Source: Ettlia oleoabundans (taxonomy: Eukaryota > Chlorophyta > Chlorophyceae > Chlamydomonadales). Taken from it: a stretch of 10,933 nt of DNA. Under the pieces are notes generated by a model, which was not told the DNA's origin, searched no databases, and saw only the letters and a list, made by a program, of their open reading frames with translations. Below are positions 1 through 10,933 of this stretch, piece by piece. The position numbers and the translations under genes were made by a program. The number at the start of each line of letters is the position of its first letter. Position 1 is the stretch's first letter. The stretch covers positions 1-10,933 of the forward strand of contig JAAMXP010003457.1 of the NCBI GenBank assembly GCA_019693395.1. Direction: 5' to 3'.

Positions 1-4
1 CCAC

Positions 5-16
5 CACACACACACA
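5..16. repeat. Short CA dinucleotide repeat
   Basis: Six CA units lie inside the RNR1 intron that runs off the left edge, just after its donor (GT-rich on the minus strand). Confidence 0.8.
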
Positions 17-21
17 GACAC

Positions 22-975
22 CTGCATGATCACTTCGTACACCCTATCGTCGATGAGTGGGGCCTTCTCGCCGTTCTTGGGATTGACGTGGTTGTACATG
101 ACCTTGAGGCTGCAACGGCGTGAAAAGGCCAACGTGGCGGGGCAGTGATGTGCCAAAGACCAAAGGTAGGGGTGCGAGTTGGGGTTATCCTGACAACCCA
201 TCCCAAACTGCTAGTAATGTTCATCCAGGGCACCAAGGGGGACAACCGAGGACGCGCAACACTGCTCTGAAGAGGAGTGGCGCGCCCATGCCACATTGGG
301 CTCTCTAGTGTACCCCTGGCTATATAGCACAGTGGCACTTACGTCTCACTGAAACTCTTCAGTGTGTTCTTGTGGAGGTTGGACACGGCAATGCGGGCCG
401 CAAGCTGTAGCAATGAGGCAAGGGCAACAGATTCTAGGCTTGCAAGGACAACGGCGGCAAGGGTGGCGCATGCTGTCACGGCCCATCACCCCATTGCTGC
501 ACTTTGCGCACCAGCGCATAGTCAGGGTGTGTGGCTGTGAGCGAGGCCGCGGTCTCGGCGGCCAGCTCGTCCAGCTCAGAGGTGGTTACACCCTTGTACA
601 CACCAGTCGTAACCTTCTGGGCCACCAGCACCTACAGGCCACAGCAACAATTGCCCAACATTGAACACCCACAACAGGCAGCGCCCCTGGCAGGCAGCAG
701 TCGGCCACCCTCGTTCAAACTGCATAACAGCCACCCAAGCAAACGGCCCTGCTCCGGCTTGTGCGTTCACTACAACTCTCACTGGATCGCAGAAGTCGGG
801 GTTCAGTCCATAGCTGAGCTTGGTGATGCGAGCCGTGATTTTGTCGAAATGAACGGGCTCCTGACGCCCATCGCGCTTTATGACATACCTGCAGTCATGT
901 ACAAGAAAAGGTTGAAATCGGTACATGGAGGTGCCCGCTGCTCCCGCGACAGTTTGGCGATTGTTGCACTCACAT
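22..975 (-). CDS. RNR1: Ribonucleoside-diphosphate reductase large subunit (class I), N-terminal part; gene continues past the left edge
   Basis: This subunit reduces ribonucleoside diphosphates to deoxyribonucleotides together with the small subunit, in the cytosol. Five exons can be joined on the minus strand: 975-974 (only AT of the start codon), 888-783, 631-512, 404-343 and 109-22. They give 126 residues with consistent phases. The protein starts [20 protein letters not shown], the ATP-cone that binds the allosteric ATP/dATP, followed by [20 protein letters not shown] (about residues 46-65), [14 protein letters not shown] (77-90) and [19 protein letters not shown]. This matches plant and animal large subunits closely. 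Introns are 85, 151, 107 and 233 nt, all GT-AG; the last exon ends CAG|GTGTCT at 22 and the next intron leaves the window. The catalytic barrel (about 650 residues more) is outside. An unspliced alternative start at 926-924 is in frame and would add 12 residues, but it does not fit the conserved N-terminus. Confidence 0.93.
889..973 (-). other. Intron splitting the RNR1 start codon (AT|G)
   Basis: The donor is AAT|GTGAGT at 973 and the acceptor is CTGCAG|G at 889, after a pyrimidine-rich run. Splicing joins A975-T974 to G888, making ATG directly followed by TAT GTC ATA AAG, which is the conserved N-terminus of the family. The upstream leader has an in-frame TGA at 1026-1024 and no other in-frame ATG before the junction. 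Confidence 0.75.
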
Positions 976-1738
976 TAGCTCTGCCACAGTCCTAGACCTA
1001 CAGCACACACCAACAAATGAACTTCACTTTCTATATGCCGCTTCCAATGGTGACCCCAACTGTGAACCGAGAAGTTTGGGGCAAACGTACCGGCGTACCT
1101 TAGGCAGTGTGTCAAAAAACCTCCGGAAAAAGCTTTGACGATCTGGATTCGGGGTAAAAAGCGCGGCCGTTGGGCTGGCAAGTTCCAAGCACATGTCCCG
1201 AATCCCGCCCGGTTGAAGATCTCGCTTTTACCGTCTGTAACCAACTTTCTGCGTGAGTGTGTTCTCGCTCCGTGCCTCAAATCTCTTTAGTAATTAGGCT
1301 GGCCAAAGCCATTTTCAAGCCCCAGGGAGGCGCAACCCTCCTGCTGGTCCCCACCCTTGGTTCTCCTTGGGCGCGTGTACACAGGGGGATTGGCGCGTCT
1401 CCCAAGGGGGTACCTTTCTCGCGTGAGTTCACCTTACCTATCATGTACAAAGTCAAAACCGTGGAGATCGGTGCGAAAGAGCGAGGTCGGGGAAATTGGA
1501 GTGAGGTCGGGGATTGAGGCTGGAGTTAACTTGTTCAACTGTTCGCCGTAGCATGCAGCATACCTTTCTGCGGGCCTATTAAGACGATGTACAAGGCGCC
1601 GTGCGCGTACGCACGCCGCCGGAGAGGGTCCTTGGGGGAGGGTGTGTACACGCTGGTTGGATTCAGTCGGGATTAAAAATTGCCTAGCACGGGACTTGTG
1701 GATGACGCCCGATTTGAGTTGATATATGTATACACGTC
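976..1738 (-). promoter_or_regulatory. Upstream region of RNR1 (promoter and 5' leader expected here)
   Basis: No supported coding exon is seen in these roughly 760 bases. The region should hold the RNR1 leader and promoter, since the gene starts at 975 and reads leftwards. I see no clear TATA box. Visible items are an ATTGGCGC element at 1389-1396, close to the E2F consensus TTTSSCGC and also containing an inverted CCAAT, and three GTGTACAC palindromes at 1375-1382, 1644-1651 and 1801-1808 (the last just beyond this region). A direct repeat of GAGGTCGGGG occurs near 1484-1513. Function of these elements is inference. Confidence 0.4.
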
Positions 1739-3153
1739 TCAAATCCGCGGAGAAAGTGGGGGGCATTGAAATTTCTCAATCCCTTGGCCAGCGAGCCCCT
1801 GTGTACACGCGTCCCTTGATGTTGCGCAAAGGAGAAACGAGGGGGGAGGGTATGGTGCGTGAGATGGCTGGAAGCCCTGCCCGGAGAGGACGACTGCCAT
1901 GCTTGCCCTTATTATTGTTAGGCCCAGCCCCCGGTGGCATATCGCTTCCCCAGGTGCGGAAGTTTGGTTTTTTGGCTCCGGAACTGCGTTTCCTCGCCGT
2001 CGTCGCAGCCTCGCCCTTGGCTTCCTGCGTGGTGCTTTGTGCGCATCGCGCCGCGCCTCCACTCTGTCGCTACTCAAGAATGGGGCTAAGCCAGTCTTGT
2101 AGAACTCATTAAGTTCATCCCGCAGCTTCCTGGAGGGCGGCTGAGATGCTTTTGCCACCACTGGCACTGATGTGATGTTCTCCTGCCGCAGCTGCACGTG
2201 ATCTAGGCTGGGCAGTTGTGCTGCATCCTGTGCCAACTGCTTTGTGAGCACATGCAGCTGGAAAGCTTTGCTGCTGGTTTTAAAATAGCGCATGAACTCA
2301 TCGCTGGCTTCCACGCCGCTGGTAAGGATACAACCCCACTTCGCCATGTGGTTGCTGACGAGCAATGCAACTTCTGGCCGTAAATAGTCAGACTCCTCAA
2401 CCCCACGTAGCGCCTCACGAAGTTTGATGCCCACACTGCCTGCTGACTCCTCTGGTGTCAAGCGCGATAATGCTCCTTTCAGCAACGCCAAATCGTGCGA
2501 GCGGGCAGCTGACGGCGACTCAAGTGACTGCAGCGCTTCCACCTTCTGCTTTAAAGCATCCACCGTGTCCTTTGCCTTCTTAGACCAGGCTGTTGTGCAG
2601 GGCTGCAGCTTTTCTGCAGTTTGCCAGTGCGGGCAGCCTGCAGCAGCATATTGACTTGGAGTGCCGAAACCCCGGAGGCCGTTGCGGTTGACACTGCAAG
2701 CTGGGAGCCCGAGGGTGCCTCCCGCTGCTGTTGCTGCTGAACCGGCTCATGGTGCTCAGCATCCGGGGGCTGATGCTGGGCTGGCGGCTCCTGCTGCGGC
2801 TCAGGTTGCTGAACAGGCTCTGCGCAGCCTCCCCCTGGCAGCAGGGGCTCAGCCGCTTGCGGCGGGGACTCAGCTGATGGCGCTTGCGGCGGCGCCGCTT
2901 CCTACAAACACTTAAGTGTGACCTTGGGAGCGAGTAATGGGGCGCCGGTGCTTTCAGCAAGCACCTCCCGAAGAGCAGACGTTGTGGTAACAGCAAGGCC
3001 GAGCCTCACCTCCATCAAGCTATGAGTAAGTTGTTCCCATTGTTGTAACAAATGGAAAACCGCCTTGGGACCTGCTGGCACGACTCTGGGGGCTCTCAGG
3101 ACAGATGAGAGCAGCGAGAGTGCCCAGCGCCTTTTGGGACTTTCGTTATGGCA
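1739..3153 (-). CDS. Unidentified multi-exon gene: helical protein with Pro/Gln/Glu-rich linker, possibly decayed
   Basis: I do not recognise this protein. Coding-like sequence on the minus strand begins at or below 3153 (TAG at 3156-3154) with a stretch containing AVFHLLQQWEQLTHSLME. It ends at a good donor, GAG|GTGAGG (exon end 3010). The next exon starts at 2901 after TTTGTAG, in phase, and encodes a Pro/Gln/Glu-rich linker (E-A-A-P-P-Q-A-P..., later VQQQQQREAPSGSQLA). From about 2602 the reading is in another frame: KKAKDTVDALKQKVEALQSL, then a Leu-rich helical segment with VGIKLREAL and LLVSNHMAKWG. A Lys/Arg-rich tail follows (HKAPRRKPRARLRRRRGN). This frame stays open to a stop near 1739, but the last part overlaps a dispersed repeat, so the true end is unknown. 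The spacing of a VG..LR helix followed by LLV..H.AKW loosely recalls TFIIS N-terminal-type helical bundles; that is weak inference. No start codon is assigned. Confidence 0.4.
1895..1953. repeat. Dispersed repeat A, copy 1
   Basis: A 59-nt segment starting TGCCATGCTTGCCCTTATTA is repeated at 3389-3447 in the same orientation with two differences (57/59). It overlaps the 3' part of the open frame of the unidentified gene, which suggests that part is not conserved coding sequence. Confidence 0.9.
2902..3009 (-). other. Probable 108-nt intron in the unidentified gene, open in frame until its last codon
   Basis: The donor GAG|GTGAGG and acceptor TTTGTAG|GAA are both good, and splicing keeps phase 0. 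The intron length is a multiple of three and its frame is open until the TAG formed by the acceptor itself. Retention would therefore add 35 residues and then stop the protein before the Pro/Gln linker. Confidence 0.55.
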
Positions 3154-3388
3154 CTACAGGGCTCGGAACACTGCCAGAAGGGCGAAAGAGAGCTTCTTTT
3201 GCCTCGGAAGGCTCGCGTGGATCTGGAGAAATGCTGCCAGAGGCCTGCCGGACGCACCAATCCCCCCTTGCCGGATGAGTCCAACTGGCAGGGTCCGTTA
3301 CCCCTTCCTAGCTCCTTTGACAGGGTCATGGCATATTTAGCTGAGTTTGAGGTGCATCTGTGAATCACAGCATCAGCTTCAGCATGCA

Positions 3389-3447
3389 TGCCATGCTTGC
3401 CCTTATTATTGTTAAGCCCAGCCCCCGGTGGCATATAGCTTCCCCAG
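3389..3447. repeat. Dispersed repeat A, copy 2
   Basis: This is the second copy of the 59-nt segment at 1895-1953, with 57/59 identity. It lies only four bases from dispersed repeat B (3452-3518), so the two form a composite block. Confidence 0.9.
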
Positions 3448-3451
3448 TCCC

Positions 3452-3518
3452 CCCACGGTCGTCAGCCCTGCATGCTTTACTGTGCTGATCCTTTCTTCGG
3501 AACGGACAGTGCACTCTC
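3452..3518. repeat. Dispersed repeat B, copy 1
   Basis: A 67-nt segment containing GTCGTCAGCCCTGCATGCTT and TTCTTCGG..CGGACAGTGC recurs at 10075-10141 in the same orientation with about 63/67 identity. The two copies lie on either side of the kinesin gene. No open reading frame or terminal repeats identify the element type. Confidence 0.9.
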
Positions 3519-3544
3519 AAGGAAAGGACAGTGCACTCTCAAGG
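3504..3544. repeat. Short tandem duplication inside repeat B
   Basis: The 19-mer GGACAGTGCACTCTCAAGG occurs at 3504-3522 and again at 3526-3544, with AAA between them (period 22). Copy 2 of repeat B at 10075-10141 has only one such unit. Confidence 0.9.
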
Positions 3545-3682
3545 GAGGGATCAGCCCGGGGCCCCAGCATGCCCAGCACTGCACTCTAACACTGCTGCTC
3601 AGATGCAGCAGCGGCGGCGCGTTTGGATATGGTGCCAGCAATAGACCTCCGATGCCCAGCCCAGCCATGTCTCCTAGGACAT

Positions 3683-3771
3683 GTCATGGTCTGCTTCGCA
3701 CTTCTCTTTGCCCTCCTCCCCGTCCTCCTGGCGCGTGAATGGCTTGCACTCCTGCAGCCCCTTGGCCACCT
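3683..3771 (-). other. Possible orphan terminal exon (low confidence)
   Basis: After an acceptor-like GTGTGGCCAG|GTG, the minus strand reads VAKGLQECKPFTRQ followed by an acidic/lysine-rich end, EDGEEGKEKCEADHDMS, and a TAG stop. It has the look of a hydrophilic C-terminus, but no upstream exon was found between here and the kinesin stop codon. I do not recognise it, and it may be chance. Confidence 0.15.
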
Positions 3772-4757
3772 GGCCACACCTCACTGCGGTTGCCGAGTGT
3801 CTTCATCTGCCCCGCATCGTTCTCGCTGCAACCTTTCCTATTAGATGCACGTTTCTGAACCTTTATCAGGCGGTCCGTGGCCGCGGCACCACCCCGACCC
3901 GCACCTCAATCGACCAGCGTGGTTCGCGCGCATTACCTCGCCTCCGGCCCCTCATCTCAATTTTGTAGTTACAAGTGTTTGCGGCGGCAGCGGGCACAAG
4001 AAACGCCCTATTTCAGAAATTCTGTAATCGCGACATCGGACTCGGAACCCACAGGGAAAAGCGTGCCTAATTGGCACGATACCCACAGGTGGTATGCCCC
4101 GGGGTAGGGCAAGCCACCCCGTGCGACACCGCGATTATTTGCATTATTGCGACGTGTTATCAACCTGATCTGCCCCAAATAAATGGATCATGTTGGGTAA
4201 AGGCAGCCGGGGTTGCGAAAAACGTCTGTTTGTGCGGGGCTGTGGCGGGCGTCTGACCAGCCCGCTGCGCGACCGGCAAGCACCAACCTCGCAGCCTCCC
4301 TGCGCCGCCGGGTGCCCTGCGGAATCGGCTTGATGCTCATTACAGCATGGCCTGCAGTGCAAGCTTGCCAGACAGCTGCCTGTGCAGGCGCGGTGAGTCC
4401 TCAGCGTTCGGCAACCAGGTCCGAGGAGCGCGCAGCCCTGTTTGCGCTCATATATTGTCAGCACCCTCGAGCTGAGCGTATGCGCCCGGCTTGAGCAAAG
4501 TTTTCCTTGTCTCATGATTGACCCACCTCAGCTGTGCCAACCCCATTCACCCACATGCAAACGGATAACGGTGCATCTTGCAAGCTATTAGGCTGATGTT
4601 TGCCTGCCACAGAGGAGCTGAACACGTTCAGCAGCTGTTTTCTTCAACTGGGGGGGCAGCGCGGGCCCCCAGCCCCCTGCTGCTTTCAACCGCCATCAGT
4701 GTCTTGTCATGTAAGGCCGGGCCGCCTGGACTTTTTAGTTTGGCGCCCAGCAGGGGC

Positions 4758-4787
4758 CCCTCCTCTTTTTTGGTCAAAAGAGGAGGG
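4758..4787. other. Perfect 12-bp inverted repeat (hairpin, 6-nt loop)
   Basis: CCCTCCTCTTTT (4758-4769) pairs without mismatch with AAAAGAGGAGGG (4776-4787) around the loop TTGGTC. AATAATAAAA follows directly on the plus strand. It lies in the flank between kinesin and the unidentified gene. Confidence 0.85.
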
Positions 4788-5037
4788 AATAATAAAACCA
4801 GAAAGGTCCCGGGAGCAGCGTTTTCAGCCTGATTTTTTCATCTTTGGTTTGCCTAGATGATCACCCACCTGGAGCGACACTGGCACCCCACATGTTGCTA
4901 CTCCTACTTCGCCCATAACTTCATGACCCCATTTAAGGCGGGATGACTCACCGCTGATATCAATTCATTGCTGTCTGTTCCTTTCATGCCCTGTGCCCTT
5001 TGGCCACAAATAACCACAGATAACCTAACAACCACCT

Positions 5038-5107
5038 TTGAACACGTGTTCAACAGGCACCTTGAACAGTTGTTGATCTGCAAAGCACCAGCTGAACAAT
5101 TGTTGAA
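5038..5107. repeat. Cluster of three related palindromes, TGAACA-NN-TGTTSA
   Basis: TTGAACACGTGTTCAA at 5038-5053 is a perfect 16-bp palindrome with a CACGTG core. TGAACAGTTGTTGA at 5063-5076 and TGAACAATTGTTGA at 5093-5106 are near copies. A related CTGAACACGTTCAG lies at 4618-4631. The cluster begins about 50 bases past the kinesin stop, so it is probably transcribed in the 3' untranslated region. Confidence 0.8.
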
Positions 5108-5155
5108 GCCTTAACCAGCGATTCCTGGAGTGGTTAAACTGCCATGTGGCACCTC

Positions 5156-9541
<4,386 letters not shown>

Positions 9542-10074
9542 GTCCGGTCTGCATTTGGTGCAGCAAACAGGTGGGTGAGCGCAGCGGCGCTATTGGCTAG
9601 CATTTGGGAGCCGAGACGCTGGGTGTCGTGCGGGTGTCGTGCGGGCTGAAGGCGAAGCAAGGAGGGCCAACGGTGCAAGTCTCCGACGGGCGCTTACAAG
9701 GGGTGATGTCGACAGCAATGGCCACCGCACACAAGTCCGGCTAGCACACATGAAACGCGAACGGCCCGCAGCCAAGCCCCGCTTGAACGATCTAGCGTCG
9801 AACGAGCGCATAACCACTTATTGGTGTTCCGCTGAGCATTTATCTGGAGAGATGCGCATCACCTTTCGGAACTGCCATGCGTTGGGCCCGCTGCGGGCAC
9901 CCCTTAAATTTTGGAGACCGCGCTTGGAGACACCGAAGCAATGGCCTGCCCAACAGTAAAGGTAACTTTTACAGCCCCACCATCCTAACAGCAGATCAGT
10001 GAGATATCAGCCGGTCAACAACGTGCTCAAGCGCAGTACAACCGTGCGCTATGTGGCATGCCCTAAGAAGAATG

Positions 10075-10141
10075 CCCACAGTCGTCAGCCCTGCATGCTT
10101 TCCTGTGCTGAACCTTTCTTCGGAGCGGACAGTGCACTCTC
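10075..10141. repeat. Dispersed repeat B, copy 2
   Basis: This is the second copy of the 67-nt segment at 3452-3518. It ends just after GGACAGTGCACTCTC, and the sequence beyond differs from copy 1. Here the neighbouring repeat A is absent. Confidence 0.9.
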
Positions 10142-10398
10142 CAGAAGTACGCAAGGAGACGGGTCCGAAGGACGCGACTCCGCCTTTTCTTGTTTTGTTA
10201 CCGTAGTGGCACGCTAAGTCCGAACAGGGATTCGTTCGTTGATTTAATAAAAGTTTTTGGGCGACCGAACACCTCTTGAAAGAATATTAGAAAAGCCGGA
10301 TACCATCCCTGGAACCTCTGCTGGCCCTGCTGACTGCTCCCATTCGGGTGGCTACGTGGGCTGTGTTGTCTGTAAGGCGGACTCAATATGGGGAGGTT

Positions 10399-10449
10399 CC
10401 AACCGTTTCCGGGCGGAAACTGCCGACGTGGAGGGGTGGAAACGGTTGG
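10399..10449. other. Nested inverted repeats forming alternative hairpins
   Basis: CCAACCGTTTCC (10399-10410) is perfectly complementary to GGAAACGGTTGG (10438-10449), with a 27-nt loop. The left arm also overlaps a tighter hairpin, GTTTCCG (10405-10411) / CGGAAAC (10414-10420) with a 2-nt loop. The two structures exclude each other. Confidence 0.8.
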
Positions 10450-10933
10450 CCCCTGGCATCACCCCTCGGGGCCGATGCCGGAGTCCCTTCCGATTCCTCT
10501 CTGGCGCGCAAAATTTTGGGCATGCAACTGGGCTTGCTCCGCGGTTCTTAGGTTTTCAAGATTATAATATCACAGTTCAACGAGGGTTCCAGGCCAAGGA
10601 GGCCGTTCCTGCTTGGCAACAGGTGACTTCCACCTTACCAACCTCCATTCCTTGCCCCACCCTACCCAGCGCACAGGCCCTGCCGTGTCAAACAAAAATT
10701 TACCCAGTTGAGTATGCCTGCTCCACTGGGGCGCTTAGTGAGCCTTTCCGTTCCAGTATCAGTGAGCACCCTGTACCCGCTCATGTCGGCTGTGCAATCC
10801 CGCCTGCTTTTTAACTCATTGTTGCTCTTGTCGGCGTAGATTGCGCCGCTTTGTTGACACCCTTCTGCTTCACACGACTATGCACTCCTTATCATCCTAC
10901 TTTTATCTTTTACCAGCCACCGCCGCACTTGTA

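Larger units (their letters stand above)
3160..5155. other. Region between the kinesin-13 stop and the unidentified gene: no supported gene
   Basis: About 2 kb lies between the kinesin-13 stop and the first coding-like exon of the unidentified gene. It contains dispersed repeats A and B (3389-3544), a perfect 12-bp hairpin (4758-4787) and a cluster of TGAACA..TGTT palindromes (5038-5107). Small open frames exist on both strands, but none shows recognisable protein features or splice signals that join. The kinesin 3' untranslated region must lie in its right part. The volvocalean-type polyadenylation motif TGTAA (TTACA on the plus strand) is not seen close to the stop; the first I noticed is near 4337. 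Confidence 0.6.
9542..10933. other. Upstream flank of kinesin-13: no supported gene
   Basis: This stretch should contain the kinesin leader and promoter in its left part. An inverted CCAAT (ATTGG at 9592-9596) lies about 50 bases before the ATG; it is a common short motif and weak evidence. Dispersed repeat B lies at 10075-10141. The longest plus-strand open frame, 10257-10814 (185 codons), has no recognisable domain, signal or compositional bias and is judged not supported, as is 9639-9959 (106 codons). Confidence 0.6.

Noticed and set aside
576..926. Single unspliced minus-strand frame as the RNR1 N-terminus
   Set aside because: It reads through a clear GT donor at 782 into non-conserved sequence, whereas splicing restores the conserved DPVLVAQKV.
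531..995. Plus-strand open frame of 154 codons
   Set aside because: It lies opposite well-matched RNR1 exons and introns and has no recognisable protein features.
1726..2112. Plus-strand open frame of 128 codons
   Set aside because: It overlaps dispersed repeat A and has no domain or compositional sign of coding; it lies opposite the helical minus-strand frame.
2902..2904. TAG read as glutamine (alternative ulvophyte-type code)
   Set aside because: The TAG is simply the acceptor of a canonical GTGAGG...TTTGTAG intron in phase. The kinesin gene contains no in-frame TAG or TAA and ends at TAA, so nothing demands recoding.
2661..2915. Plus-strand Ala/Pro-rich open frame
   Set aside because: It is the shadow of the minus-strand Pro/Gln/Glu-rich exon, which is joined to neighbours by splice signals.
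3096..3434. Minus-strand open frame of 112 codons starting inside repeat A
   Set aside because: Its start lies in a dispersed repeat, it is not in the frame of the exon at 3153-3010, and it shows no recognisable motif.
9639..9959. Plus-strand open frame of 106 codons upstream of kinesin
   Set aside because: It is Arg/Ala-rich as expected of random GC-rich sequence and has no domain; it overlaps the expected kinesin promoter.
10257..10814. Plus-strand open frame of 185 codons
   Set aside because: It is long, but contains inverted repeats, has no recognisable motif and no clear start context or splice partners. I leave it as unsupported.

Overview
The window looks like nuclear DNA of a green alga, most likely a chlamydomonadalean-type chlorophyte. 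It carries two intron-rich eukaryotic genes whose proteins match plant/algal forms: a ribonucleotide reductase large subunit and a kinesin-13. Introns are mostly 85-233 nt with GT(G/A)AG(C/T)-like donors and (T/C)GCAG acceptors. The species cannot be named from sequence alone.

Layout. All recognisable genes lie on the minus strand, so transcription runs from high to low coordinates. (1) 5156-9541 is a complete kinesin-13 gene that I could splice by hand into 17 exons and a 708-residue protein; every phase agrees. It has an N-terminal SAM-like segment, the motor with the class-specific KVD finger and all nucleotide-binding motifs, a Ser/Gln/Ala/Pro-rich linker and a C-terminal helical region. 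(2) About 1739-3153 holds exons of a protein I do not recognise: a helical piece, a Pro/Gln/Glu-rich linker, and a long charged helical region. One reading-frame jump there is unresolved, so it could be a gene with a weak intron, a decaying copy, or an assembly with small insertions. (3) 22-975 is the 5' end of the ribonucleotide reductase large-subunit gene (the ATP-cone, first 126 residues); it runs off the left edge. Its start codon appears to be split by an intron (AT|G).

The rest is non-coding or repetitive: about 980-1735 (upstream of the reductase gene, with three GTGTACAC palindromes), 3160-5155 (3' flank of kinesin, with dispersed repeats, a perfect 12-bp hairpin and a cluster of TGAACA..TGTT palindromes) and 9542-10933 (upstream of kinesin, with a second copy of one dispersed repeat).

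Ribonucleotide reductase (dNTP supply for S phase) and kinesin-13 (microtubule depolymerisation in spindle and cilia) both act in dividing cells, but nothing in the sequence shows co-regulation. I saw no tRNA, rRNA, CRISPR array or intact transposon, and I cannot point to a clear new biological system. The most interesting leads are the split start codon, the GC-AG intron with a strong hairpin near its acceptor, the unidentified gene with its frame jump, and the palindrome clusters.
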